This document shows, one piece after another, positions 32,266 to 40,874 of a DNA stretch of 43,667 nt. Source of the DNA: Alphaproteobacteria bacterium. GTDB lineage: Bacteria > Pseudomonadota > Alphaproteobacteria > Reyranellales > Reyranellaceae. The position numbers and the translations under genes are program-made. The stretch covers positions 1 to 43,667 of the forward strand of contig JAFAKN010000505.1 in the NCBI GenBank assembly GCA_019235415.1, read 5' to 3'. Within the stretch, counting starts at the first letter, position 1. Each line of letters starts with the position of its first letter. Below the pieces are notes generated by a model. That model was not told the DNA's origin, ran no database searches, and saw only the letters and a program-made list of their open reading frames with translations.

Positions 32266-33881
32266 CAGGCGATCTGGCGCAGGCGATCGCGCCGCAGATG
32301 GATGCCGGCCTTCTCGCGGTCCCAGGTGTCGCCGGTGATGCCTTCGCTGCGCAGCAGGTGCTTCTGGACCTTCTGCGTCGGCGTCTTGGGCAGGTCGGGC
32401 ACGATGCGCACGAAGCGCGGCACCATGAAGTGGGCCATGCGCGGCGTCAGGAATGCGATCAGCTCGGTCGGATCGAGCATCACGCCTTCGACGAGCGACA
32501 CCACGGCCAGGACTTCCTCCTCGGCGAATTCGCTCGGCACCGCGACGGCGGCCGCCTCCTTGACGGCCGGGTGCGCGCAGAGCTCGGTCTCGACCTCGAA
32601 GGAAGAGATGTTCTCGCCGCGCCGGCGGATCGCGTCCTTCATGCGGTCGACGAAGAAGTACTGGCCATCGTCGCCCATGCGGAAGGCATCGCCGGTGTGG
32701 AACCAGCCGTTGCGCCAGGCGCGCGCCGTCGCCTCGGGGTTCTTGTAGTAGCCGTGATTCATGCCCCACGGCCGGTCGGTGCGCACGATCAGTTCGCCGA
32801 CCAGGCCGGGCGCAACCTCGCAGTCGTTCTCGTCGACGATGCGCAGCTCGACTCCGGGGCGCGGACGGCCGCAGGTTCCCAGCGGCGCCGGATTCTTCTC
32901 CGAGCGGATCGGTGTCGAGACCTCGGTCATGTTGAACACGGTGTAGACGTCGCAGCCGAAGCGCCGGGAGAACGCCTGCGAATCCTCGCACAGCGGCACC
33001 ATGATGGCGCTGGTGAGCGTGTGCTGGCGGTCCTGATCGCTCGGCGGCTGCTTGGCCAGGAAGGTCGCCATGACGCCTAGAAGCACGCAGGACGTGGTGC
33101 GGGTCTCGGTGACGACGCGCCAGAACGAGCCGGTGTCGAAGGCCTCGACGATGGAGATCGAGCCGCCGAGCGCCAGCATGGCATAGACCGCCGCCGTGCC
33201 GCCGACGTGGAACAGCGGCAGGTTGACCATGAATCGATCGTCAGCGCCGAGCGGGAAGAACGACTCGGTGCCCATCGTGTAGAGCTGCAGGTAGGACGAC
33301 ATCACGCCCTTGGACGGACCGGTCGTTCCCGAGGTGTAGATGATGCTCTGCATGTCCCACGGCGCGATGTCGACGTCGGGCGGCGGCGCGTCGCTCTCTG
33401 CCTCGATGGCGGCGGGCGGATGGATCGTGAGGCCGGGAATGGGAGGCGCGTTGCTGCCGAGCACGACGGCGTCCTCGAGCGCCGCGCGATCGATGTCGGC
33501 CAGGCGACCCAACAGGTCGGCATGCGCTACGATTAGCCGTGCATCGGAATTGGCGACGACATGGGCGAGCAGCCCGCCTCGATAGGCGAGATTGATCGGC
33601 ACGTAGACCGCGCCGAGATAGTTCAAGCCGAACCAGACGCGGATCGCATCCGGTCCGTTGGGCAGCCACGACAGCACCTTGTCGCCCTTCGCAACGCCGA
33701 GCGCCTGGAGGGCGTTCGCGGTACGCCGCGCGATGGCCTGCGTCTGCCGATAGGTCCATTCACGCCCATCGGCAAAACGCGCGAAGACCTTGTCGGGCGT
33801 TGCGGCCGCATGGCGATCGAGCAGCGGACGCAGCACGCATCGATCTGCGGCTGGCACGCGCGGATCGAACCATGTTTTCAT
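32265..33881 (-). CDS. AMP-forming acyl-CoA synthetase/ligase (CaiC-like)
   Basis: 538 residues of the ANL superfamily. P-loop IYTSGTTGPSKGVMSS (about residue 178), the Y/F-x-x-TE motif as FNMTEVS near 325, WFHTGDAFRMGDDGQYFFVDRMKD with the ATP-binding Asp (about 415-435), and RRRGENISSFEVE near 440. The catalytic Lys region near the C-terminus reads PKTPTQKVQKHLLR. It activates a carboxylic acid via acyl-AMP to an acyl-CoA; GMNHGYYKNPEATA resembles carnitine/crotonobetaine-CoA ligases, but the acid is not certain. GGGAGAAAG before ATG 33881 fixes the start. It leads the operon with the amine oxidase. Confidence 0.9.
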   Translation of the reverse strand: MKTWFDPRVPAADRCVLRPLLDRHAAATPDKVFARFADGREWTYRQTQAIARRTANALQALGVAKGDKVLSWLPNGPDAIRVWFGLNYLGAVYVPINLAYRGGLLAHVVANSDARLIVAHADLLGRLADIDRAALEDAVVLGSNAPPIPGLTIHPPAAIEAESDAPPPDVDIAPWDMQSIIYTSGTTGPSKGVMSSYLQLYTMGTESFFPLGADDRFMVNLPLFHVGGTAAVYAMLALGGSISIVEAFDTGSFWRVVTETRTTSCVLLGVMATFLAKQPPSDQDRQHTLTSAIMVPLCEDSQAFSRRFGCDVYTVFNMTEVSTPIRSEKNPAPLGTCGRPRPGVELRIVDENDCEVAPGLVGELIVRTDRPWGMNHGYYKNPEATARAWRNGWFHTGDAFRMGDDGQYFFVDRMKDAIRRRGENISSFEVETELCAHPAVKEAAAVAVPSEFAEEEVLAVVSLVEGVMLDPTELIAFLTPRMAHFMVPRFVRIVPDLPKTPTQKVQKHLLRSEGITGDTWDREKAGIHLRRDRLRQIA

Positions 33882-34208
33882 CGGCGTACTTTCTCCCTTC
33901 AACGGCGAGCGTATCGTTGTATCGTTCGCCGCCCGGAAGCATACGCCAAAAACCAACGGCGCATAGTGAGGAGCGCTCGTGAGCGACAGCAAACAAGCCG
34001 CCTTTCGGACTGCGACGTGACGGCAGCGGCGGCGACCTCATCAAGCGCGCGTACCTGGGGGCGGTGTCGGATCGGGGGTGACCCCTTCCGTCATCCCGAC
34101 CGGAGCCTCGCGCAGCGAGGCGAAGTGGAGGGACCTCTTGTTGGTGTTGCCAGAAGCATGAAGAAGTCCCTCGACTGCGCTTCGCTCCGCTCGGGGTGAC
34201 GGGGATGA
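33882..34208. other. 327-base intergenic region
   Basis: It holds the promoter of the ligase-oxidase operon in its right-hand... lower-coordinate part (about 33882-34020, TATCGTTGTATCGTTC-like direct repeat at about 33911-33926) and a long family-A palindrome near the end of the carboxyltransferase gene. I see no convincing gene in it. Confidence 0.5.
34089..34201. repeat. REP-like palindrome, family A (long form)
   Basis: Arms CGTCATCCCGACCGGAGC and the imperfect mirror ending CTCGGGGTGACGG; inner arms GAGGGACCTC and GAAGTCCCTC. About 113 bp; it ends seven bases after the carboxyltransferase stop on the minus strand. Confidence 0.87.
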
Positions 34209-35735
34209 TCAGAACGGCTCGATGAGCCGCTTGCGCGTCGCGCGGGCTGGCGGCGGCGGCAAGGTCGCGAGCGTCTTGATCAGGATGTCGCGGGTGTCGG
34301 CGGGATCGATCACGTCGTCGTAGAGGTAGCGCGCGGCCACCTCGAGCGCGGTGTTGGAGCGCTTGAGCTCGTCGGTCAGCCGCTTGTGCAAGGCCGCCCG
34401 CTCCTCGGCGTCGGCCGCCGTCTCGAGCTCGGCGCGATAGATGATATTGACCGCACCCTCGAGCCCCATGCCGCCGTACTCCGCGGTCGGCCAGGCGAGC
34501 AGGATGGCCGGCTCGAGCGGCTGCGAGCCCATCACGTAGTAGCCGAGCCCGTAGGCCTTGCGCAGCACCACCGTCATGACCGGCGCCGTGGCGTTGGCGA
34601 ACGCCGCCAGCACGCGCGCGCTCTTGCGCACCAGGCCGGTGCGCTCGACGTCGGGCCCGACCATCAGGCCCGGCGTGTCGCACAACGACAGCAGCGGGAT
34701 GTCGAAGGCGTCGCACAGCTGGATGAAATGCGCGGCCTTGTCCGAGGCCGGGCTGTCGATCGCGCCGGCCAACACCATGGGCTGGTTGGCGACCACGCCG
34801 ACCGGGCGGCCGGCGATGCGGATCAGCGAGGTCACCACGGCGCGCCCGAAGCCTGCTTTCAATTCGAGGATGCTGCCGCGGTCGGCGATACCCTCGATCA
34901 CCTTGCGCACGTTGTAGGCACGCCGCGGGTTCTCGGGCACGACGTCACGCAGCGCCAGTGTGTCGGGCGCCTCGCCCGGCTCCGTCGGCGGGCCGAAATA
35001 CCCGAGGTACTTCTGCGCCACGGCGATCGCCTCGGCTTCGTCCTCGACCAGCACGTCGATCACGCCGGCCGCGACATGAACCTCGGCCGGCCCGACCTCC
35101 TCCGGCGTGAGCTTGATGCCGAGTGCCGCTTCGACCAAAGGCGGCCCGGCCATGCCCATGGTCGAGTCCTTGGTCGCGATCAGCACGTCGCACAGGCCCG
35201 CGAGGTTGGCATGGCCGGCGAAGGCGCGCCCGGGCAGGATGCCGATGGTCGGCACCCAGCCCGACAAACGCGCGAACACCACGAAAGTCGGCGTCGAGCC
35301 GCGGCCCTCGACCTTCATGTCGTGCGGCCGCGCCCCGCCGCCGTCGAGCCAGCACACGACGGGCAGGCGATGGCGCTCCGCATGCTCGAACATGCGGGTC
35401 GTCTTGGCGTGGTTGATGGCGCTCTGCGTGCCGGCATAGACCGTGTAGTCGTAGATCAGCAGATCGACGGGCCGGCCGCCGATCTGCGCCGTGCCCATGA
35501 CGACACCGTCGGCGGCACCGCTCATGCCGGGCACCGCCGGCCGCGCCAGGCCGCCATATTCGACGAAGCTTCCGTCATCGATCAGGGCCGCGATGGCTTC
35601 GCGCGCCGTCCATCGCCCACGCTTGCGCTGCTGGGCGACCGCCGCCGGTCGCGCCGCATCGAGAATGGTCTGGCGCGCCGCGAGAACCGGCTGCAGGTCG
35701 GCACGCGGCGGACGATCGGGTTTTGCTGCTGTCAT
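34209..35735 (-). CDS. Acyl-CoA carboxylase carboxyltransferase subunit (PccB/MccB family)
   Basis: 508 residues, full length for the beta-type carboxyltransferase. REAIAALIDDGSFVEYGGLA and QIGGRPVDLLIYDYTVYAGTQSAINHAKTTRMFEHAERHRLPVVCWLDGGGAR span the N-domain (the oxyanion Gly-rich part near 140). RPVGVVANQPMVLAGAIDSPASDKAAHFIQLCDAFDIPLLSLCDTPGLMVG is the C-domain core, from about 315. It transfers CO2 from carboxy-biotin to an acyl-CoA. No biotin carboxylase or biotin carrier gene is next to it, so it must borrow one or act differently (some relatives are decarboxylases). The start is ATG 35735, divergent from the amidase. Confidence 0.88.
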   Translation of the reverse strand: MTAAKPDRPPRADLQPVLAARQTILDAARPAAVAQQRKRGRWTAREAIAALIDDGSFVEYGGLARPAVPGMSGAADGVVMGTAQIGGRPVDLLIYDYTVYAGTQSAINHAKTTRMFEHAERHRLPVVCWLDGGGARPHDMKVEGRGSTPTFVVFARLSGWVPTIGILPGRAFAGHANLAGLCDVLIATKDSTMGMAGPPLVEAALGIKLTPEEVGPAEVHVAAGVIDVLVEDEAEAIAVAQKYLGYFGPPTEPGEAPDTLALRDVVPENPRRAYNVRKVIEGIADRGSILELKAGFGRAVVTSLIRIAGRPVGVVANQPMVLAGAIDSPASDKAAHFIQLCDAFDIPLLSLCDTPGLMVGPDVERTGLVRKSARVLAAFANATAPVMTVVLRKAYGLGYYVMGSQPLEPAILLAWPTAEYGGMGLEGAVNIIYRAELETAADAEERAALHKRLTDELKRSNTALEVAARYLYDDVIDPADTRDILIKTLATLPPPPARATRKRLIEPF

Positions 35736-35804
35736 CGCGGCATAGTGCGCCCATTGGCACGCGAATTGGTAGACTGAGTGCCGCAATCGCAGAGAGGAAG
35801 ACGC

Positions 35805-37046
35805 ATGGTCGCCAACGCTTTGGAGATCAACCCGCAGAGGCTGTGGGACAGCCTGGAGCGCTCGGCCGAGATCGGCCGCTTCCGCGGCACCGGATTGCGG
35901 CGGCTGGCCCTGTCGGCCGAGGACAAGGAGATGCGCGCGCTGTTCGTCGACTGGGCGCGCCAGGCGGGCTGCAGCGTGGAGATCGATCGCCTGGGCAACA
36001 TCTTCGCGCGGCGGGCCGGCAGCGACCCGGCGCTGCCGCCGGTGGCGATCGGCAGCCATCTCGACACGCAGATCTGCGGCGGCCGCTACGACGGCATCCT
36101 GGGCGTGCTGTGCGGGCTGGAAGTCGTGCGCACGCTGAACGACCGCGGGCTCACCACCAAGCGCGGCATCGAGGTGATCTGCTGGACCAACGAGGAAGGC
36201 GCCCGCTTCAGCCCGCCCATGATGGGCTCGATGGCCTTTGCCGGTGTGCTGCCGATCGAGAGCGTGCTGGCCACGACCGACGATGCCGGTGTGAGCGTCG
36301 AGCGCGCCCTCGACGACATCGGCTACCGCGGGCCGAGCCCGGTGGGGCGACGCCCGTTCGACTGCTATCTCGAGCTGCACATCGAGCAGGCGCCATCGCT
36401 CGACCGCGAGGGCTGCGACATCGGCATCGTGATCGGCGGCTACCGCACACAGGCGCTGCGCCTCACGATCAAGGGCGACACGGGCCATGCCGGCGGCACG
36501 CCGATGGCGATGCGTCGCAACGCACTGGTCGGCGCGGGCTACGTGATCGCCGCCGTCAACGACATCGGGCTGGCCTATGCCGGCGACGAGGGGCGCACCA
36601 CCACGACCCGCATCGAGAGCTTTCCCAACCTTCCCGGCACCTATGCCGAGGAGGTCAAGCTCACGGTCGACTTCCGGCACATCGATGCCGGTCGCTTCGC
36701 GGCGATGCGGGCCGACATCGATCGGGCGATCGCGCAATCGGCGCAAAAGGCCAATGTCGAGATCGAGGTCGCCGAAGGCTGGAGCTGGGGCACCGAGCTG
36801 TTCGCGCCGGAATGCATCGAGCTCCTGAAGACGACGGCCGGCGAGCTCGGGCTGCCGTATCGCGAGATGCGCAGCCAGGCCGGGCACGATGCCTATGCGG
36901 TGGCGACCGTGGCGCCGACCGCGATGATCTTCACGCCCTGCGCCGACGGCATCTCGCACAACGTCAACGAGGCGATCGAGCTGGCCCGCTCGGTGCCGGG
37001 CGCCAACCTCCTGCTGAACGCCGCGGTGGCGCGCGCCAACCGGTAG
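35805..37046 (+). CDS. M20-family Zn-dependent amidase (N-carbamoyl-L-amino acid hydrolase / allantoate amidohydrolase type)
   Basis: 413 residues. Metal ligands: His in AIGSHLDTQ (about 85), Asp in GGRYDG (about 96), Glu in TNEEGARF (about 130), His in LELHIEQ (about 192) and His in GISHNVNE (about 385). A dimerisation lid is inserted (about 210-320, IKGDTGHAGGTPMAMRRNAL). This ligand pattern with HIEQ is that of the hydantoinase/carbamoylase group (ureidoglycolate, allantoate, beta-ureidopropionate or carbamoyl-amino acids). AGAGAGGAAG precedes ATG 35805. It is divergent from the carboxyltransferase. It probably frees ammonia and an amino or keto acid; the exact substrate is unclear. Confidence 0.9.
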   Translation: MVANALEINPQRLWDSLERSAEIGRFRGTGLRRLALSAEDKEMRALFVDWARQAGCSVEIDRLGNIFARRAGSDPALPPVAIGSHLDTQICGGRYDGILGVLCGLEVVRTLNDRGLTTKRGIEVICWTNEEGARFSPPMMGSMAFAGVLPIESVLATTDDAGVSVERALDDIGYRGPSPVGRRPFDCYLELHIEQAPSLDREGCDIGIVIGGYRTQALRLTIKGDTGHAGGTPMAMRRNALVGAGYVIAAVNDIGLAYAGDEGRTTTTRIESFPNLPGTYAEEVKLTVDFRHIDAGRFAAMRADIDRAIAQSAQKANVEIEVAEGWSWGTELFAPECIELLKTTAGELGLPYREMRSQAGHDAYAVATVAPTAMIFTPCADGISHNVNEAIELARSVPGANLLLNAAVARANR

Positions 37047-37065
37047 AGCGTACGCGCAAGCTCTC

Positions 37066-37182
37066 CGTCATCCCGACCGGAGCGCCGCAGGCGCGGAGTG
37101 GAGGGACCTCTCTTCGGGATGCATCGTCAAGAGAGGTCCCTCGACTGCGCCGCCCTGCGGGCGGCTTCGCTCGGGATGACGG
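37066..37182. repeat. REP-like palindrome, family A (long form)
   Basis: Arms CCGTCATCCCGACCGGAGC and a mirror ending CTCGGGATGACGG; inner arms GGAGGGACCTCT and AGAGGTCCCTC. About 117 bp between the convergent amidase and binding-protein genes, ending eight bases before the latter's stop. Confidence 0.9.
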
Positions 37183-37190
37183 GAAACCAA

Positions 37191-38081
37191 TCAGCGAATC
37201 ACCACCGGCTGCACTTTCGTAATGTCGACGCCGCGGAAGGCATAGGCGTAGTCGAGCTGCTTTTGCACGAAGCCGGAATAGGCGAAGTAGCCGAACGACG
37301 TCGTGAGGAAGTTCCGCCAGCGCGGGTCGATCTCGTTGCGGATCGCGGCGGTCGCCGGGAACAGCGCCGGCGGGCTCGGCATGGCGACGATGGTGTTGGG
37401 CATGCGGCCGCTCGCCAAGGTCATGCCGGTGAGCGACGAGGAGATCGCCTGTACGCGGTTCGACTGGAAGGCCGCGATCATCTCGTTGATGTTCTGGAAA
37501 CGCGTCAGCTCGGCGCCCGGCGCTCGCCGGGTGATCTCGCTCTCCATGGTCGTGCCGACCGGCACGCCGATCTTGAGCTTCTTGTCGTTGATCACCTGCC
37601 AGGTGGCGATGTCGGTGCCGGCATGGGCGAGGATTGCGGTGCCGTACATGAACAGCGGCTGCGGCACGAAGTCGACGGCCGCGGCGCGCTTGACCGTGCC
37701 GTCGAGGGCGAAGATCAGGTCGAACTTGTCGGTCTGCAGCCCGATCACCGCATTGCCGTATGTCGTCTCGACGATCTCGAGCTCGGTGCCCAGCGCCTCG
37801 GCGAGCTCCTTGGCGCAGTTCACCGAAACCCCGCGCCAGGTGTCGTTGCCGACCTTCACTGCGCCCGGCTTGTCGCTGTTCTCGAGATCCTTGAAGGCGA
37901 ACGGCTCGGAGATCGCCGCGCCCAGCCGCAGCTTCTTGGTGCCGGTCACCACCTCCCAGGTCGACTTGCCCTGCTCAGCCGCGGCACGCCGCGCGCCCGA
38001 CGCCAGCGCGACCGCTGCGGCTGCGATTGCCGTACCTGCCGCCAGAGTGCGACGTCCCATGCCGATCGATTGTTCTCTCAT
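37191..38081 (-). CDS. Family 3 (polar amino acid-type) periplasmic substrate-binding protein
   Basis: 296 residues. The N-terminus GMGRRTLAAGTAIAAAAVAL has a twin-arginine-like signal. The mature protein reads KLRLGAAISEPFAFKD and ends with SBP_bac_3 features: WRGVSVNCAKELAEALGTELEIVETTYGNAVIGLQTDKFDLIFALDGTVKRAAAVDF near 95-155 is the ligand-binding core. An AGGAGGGGGAC Shine-Dalgarno precedes ATG 38081. No permease or ATPase follows; it is instead downstream of two DAO-type oxidoreductase genes, so it may bind the amino acid or amine that they oxidise. Confidence 0.9.
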   Translation of the reverse strand: MREQSIGMGRRTLAAGTAIAAAAVALASGARRAAAEQGKSTWEVVTGTKKLRLGAAISEPFAFKDLENSDKPGAVKVGNDTWRGVSVNCAKELAEALGTELEIVETTYGNAVIGLQTDKFDLIFALDGTVKRAAAVDFVPQPLFMYGTAILAHAGTDIATWQVINDKKLKIGVPVGTTMESEITRRAPGAELTRFQNINEMIAAFQSNRVQAISSSLTGMTLASGRMPNTIVAMPSPPALFPATAAIRNEIDPRWRNFLTTSFGYFAYSGFVQKQLDYAYAFRGVDITKVQPVVIR

Positions 38082-38118
38082 GTCCCCCTCCTTGCACCCA
38101 TTGCCCTTCCCAAGCCCC

Positions 38119-39432
38119 TCACGCCTTCGTCCGTTCGCGATCCCGGTAGCCGTAGTAGCGCACGGCCCAGTCCACGAGGGGGCCGCGCAGCGCATAGTAA
38201 GGCAACGTGCGAAACGTCGATGCCGGCATCGCCAGCCGGTCGATGGGGGCTTCGCCCGCCGCCCAGCGCCCCAGCTCGCGGCCCAGGATCGTCGCTGTGC
38301 AGATGCCGCGACCGCTGTAGCCCAATGCCGCGCCGACGCCCGGCGCCAGCTCGAACAGCCGCGGATAGCGATCGGGCGTCATGGCCATGAAGCCGCTCCA
38401 GCGATACTGCCAGTGGATCTCGCCGAGCTGCGGGAAAAGCCGTCGTGCCTGCTCGGCGAGCGGCGCGAACAGCGCGTCGGTCTCGCCGCCCGAGGTGCCG
38501 TTGCCACCGCCCATGTGCAGGCGGCCGTCGGGGTGCATGCGCACGCCCACCGTGAGGTAGCGCGTGTCGGACATGATCTGCCCGCCGGGCAGGATCGACC
38601 TGGCGAGATTGTCGCCCAGCGGCTGGCTGACCAGCTGCGGCGTGCGCGAGGGCAGGAAGGTCTTGCGCAGCCCCGGCCAGAACGTGCCGGTGTAGGCGTT
38701 GGTGCCGACGACCACCGTCTCCGCCGTCACGCCGCCGCGATCGGTGCCGACATGCCATTGCGATCCGGCGCGCCGGATCGAGCGCACATGGGCCTTCTGA
38801 CGAATCGCGCCACCCTGCTCGATGACGGCGCGGGCGAGGCCGCGCGCATACCCCAGAGGATTGATGGCGCCGCCGCGCGGATCGAGGCAGCCACCGGCAT
38901 AGAAGCCGGTGCCGCTCGCCTCTTCGAGGTCGTCGCGCGGCAGGAGCTTGAGCGGGGCGCCGCGCCGGTTCCAGATCTCGACGCGCCGCTCGAGATCGGA
39001 AAGCGCAGAGGCGGAATGGGCGGCCGTCAGGATGCCGGAGCGTCGGGCGGCGCAGTCCATGCGGTAGCGGGCGATCAAGCCGAACACCAGGTCCGGGCCT
39101 TCGCCGATGGTGCGTATGAGCTCGGCGCCGCGCTCGAGGCCGAAATGCTGCTCGATCTCGTGCGGCTCGTGCTTGAGCGCGGCCACGACCTGGCCGTTGT
39201 TGCGGCCCGAGGCGCCCCAGCCCGGCTCGTTGGCGTCCAGCACCAGCACGGAGCGGCCGCGCTCGGCGAGATGGAGCGCGGCGGCGAGGCCGGTGTAGCC
39301 GGCACCGATCACCACGACCTCGGCCTTCTCGCTGCCGTCGAACGCCTGAATCTCCGGACCCCGCGGTGCCGTGGCCGCCCAGTAGGAATCGGGCAGGCCG
39401 GATGGATCGTCGAGGGGAACGGCGGCGCTCAT
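38119..39432 (-). CDS. FAD-dependent oxidoreductase of the DAO family (PuuB-like), paralog 1
   Basis: 437 residues. KAEVVVIGAGYTGLAAALHLAERGRSVLVLDANEPGWGASGRNNGQV (about 36-85) is the FAD site with the DAO-family GxGASGRNxG signature. RYLTVGVRMHPDGRLHMGGGNG near 300 and GFMAMTPDRYPRLFELAPGVGAALGYSGRG near 370 are the substrate and FAD-closing parts. Such enzymes oxidise gamma-glutamylputrescine, sarcosine or other secondary amines. ATG 39432 overlaps the stop of paralog 2 by four bases (ATGA). The product length is normal and the key glycines are intact. Confidence 0.9.
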   Translation of the reverse strand: MSAAVPLDDPSGLPDSYWAATAPRGPEIQAFDGSEKAEVVVIGAGYTGLAAALHLAERGRSVLVLDANEPGWGASGRNNGQVVAALKHEPHEIEQHFGLERGAELIRTIGEGPDLVFGLIARYRMDCAARRSGILTAAHSASALSDLERRVEIWNRRGAPLKLLPRDDLEEASGTGFYAGGCLDPRGGAINPLGYARGLARAVIEQGGAIRQKAHVRSIRRAGSQWHVGTDRGGVTAETVVVGTNAYTGTFWPGLRKTFLPSRTPQLVSQPLGDNLARSILPGGQIMSDTRYLTVGVRMHPDGRLHMGGGNGTSGGETDALFAPLAEQARRLFPQLGEIHWQYRWSGFMAMTPDRYPRLFELAPGVGAALGYSGRGICTATILGRELGRWAAGEAPIDRLAMPASTFRTLPYYALRGPLVDWAVRYYGYRDRERTKA

Positions 39433-40760
39433 GGGACGGGGCGAACCTGCCGCTCGAGGCGGCGGATCTCGATCGCGTCGCGCAGCGCATAGTATTGGAT
39501 CAGCGCCGAGACCAGCGGACGCGCCACGGGATGCAGCCACAGACGCCTGGGTTGCGACGGCGGCAGCACGAAGTCGCGCGCCGGAGCGCCTGCGGCATGG
39601 CGCGCGAGCTCGCGGCCCCACAGCGTCGCGAGCGCAACGCCGCGGCCGTTGCAACCCAGCATGGCGAGCAGGCCGGGGGCGAGCTCGTGGATGTGCCACG
39701 AGTTGTCGGCGTTCATCGCCATGAAGCCGGTCCACCAGAAGTCGGTCTCGAGGTTGCCCAGCTGGGGAAAGATCCGCTCGAGGCGGGCCCGCGTCGCGCG
39801 CCAATGCGGCGCGCCTTGCGGGCCGAAGGCTGGCCCCTGGCCGCCGAACTGCAGGCGGCCGTCGCCGTGGATGCGGATGCCCGACAGCAGCCGCCGTGAA
39901 TCGGTCATCGGCTGGCCGCCGGGCAGGATCGACTTGCGCACGTTGTCGCGCAGCGGGCGGCTCGCGAACTGGTAGGCGCGCACCGGCACGATGGTGGCGC
40001 GGAGGCCGGGCCACAGATCGTCGGTGTAGGCGTTGGTGCAGAGGAAGACGCGGTCGGCCTCGACCTCGCCTTGGGACGTCGTCAGCCGCCATTTGCCGCC
40101 ATTGCGCGCCAGCCGGGTCGCGCGCGTGGCTTCGTGCAGGCTGGCGCCCGCTTCGATCGCGGCGCGCGCCAGGCCGCGCACATAGGCCAGCGGGTTGATC
40201 TTGCCGCCGCGGCGATCGATCCAGCCGCCGAGATAGTATTCGCTGCCGATCATCTCGGCGGCTTGCCGGCGGTCGAGAAGCTCGACCGGCCGGCCGCGCG
40301 CCTGCCAGTACGCGACGCGCTTTTCGTTGGCGCGCATGGCGGCTTCGGTGTGCGCCGCCATGATGATGCCGGGCACCGAGTAGTCGCAGTCGATGCGATG
40401 GCGCTCGATCAGCTCGGCGAGCAGCGGGGGCCCTTGCTCGGCAGCATCGATCAGGCGCTGGCCGGCTTCGGCGCCATAGCGTGCGATGACCTGGTCAGGG
40501 TCGTGCTTGGTGGCGGGCGGCACATGGCCGGCGTTGCGGCCCGAAGCGCCCCAGCCGATCTGGTGCGCCTCCAGGAGCACGACGCGGGCGCCCGCTTCCG
40601 CGGCATGCAAGGCCGCCGAGCAGCCGGCGATGCCGCCGCCGACGATGGCGACGTCGCAGCGATGCGCGCCGGACAGCGAGCCAAGCCCCAGCGGCTTGCC
40701 GCCACCTGCCGTGTAGGTCGTCTGCGGCGGACGCGGGTCGTCGTGCAAAGGAAGATGCAT
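39429..40760 (-). CDS. FAD-dependent oxidoreductase of the DAO family (PuuB-like), paralog 2
   Basis: 443 residues. CDVAIVGGGIAGCSAALHAAEAGARVVLLEAHQIGWGASGRNAGHV is the FAD site near 35-80; GFMAMNADNSWHIHELAPGLLAMLGCNGRG near 365 is the counterpart of paralog 1. The two share the same order of motifs over their whole length (IPGGQ.M.D.R.L..G.R.H.DGRL in both), so they look like an old tandem duplication. The start at ATG 40760 is conserved-domain based; the upstream gap to the divergent binding-protein gene is about 110 bases. Substrate unknown; an amine or N-methyl amino acid is likely. Confidence 0.9.
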   Translation of the reverse strand: MHLPLHDDPRPPQTTYTAGGGKPLGLGSLSGAHRCDVAIVGGGIAGCSAALHAAEAGARVVLLEAHQIGWGASGRNAGHVPPATKHDPDQVIARYGAEAGQRLIDAAEQGPPLLAELIERHRIDCDYSVPGIIMAAHTEAAMRANEKRVAYWQARGRPVELLDRRQAAEMIGSEYYLGGWIDRRGGKINPLAYVRGLARAAIEAGASLHEATRATRLARNGGKWRLTTSQGEVEADRVFLCTNAYTDDLWPGLRATIVPVRAYQFASRPLRDNVRKSILPGGQPMTDSRRLLSGIRIHGDGRLQFGGQGPAFGPQGAPHWRATRARLERIFPQLGNLETDFWWTGFMAMNADNSWHIHELAPGLLAMLGCNGRGVALATLWGRELARHAAGAPARDFVLPPSQPRRLWLHPVARPLVSALIQYYALRDAIEIRRLERQVRPVP

Positions 40761-40874
40761 GCGGCGCGACTGTGCGCCTTTTCCCGCCGGGTGGCACGAA
40801 GCGCCTCTCGTCTGGCGAATACCCAGGCGGCGTGGAAAGATCGGGACACCATGAACAACGATTGGGAGAGATCC

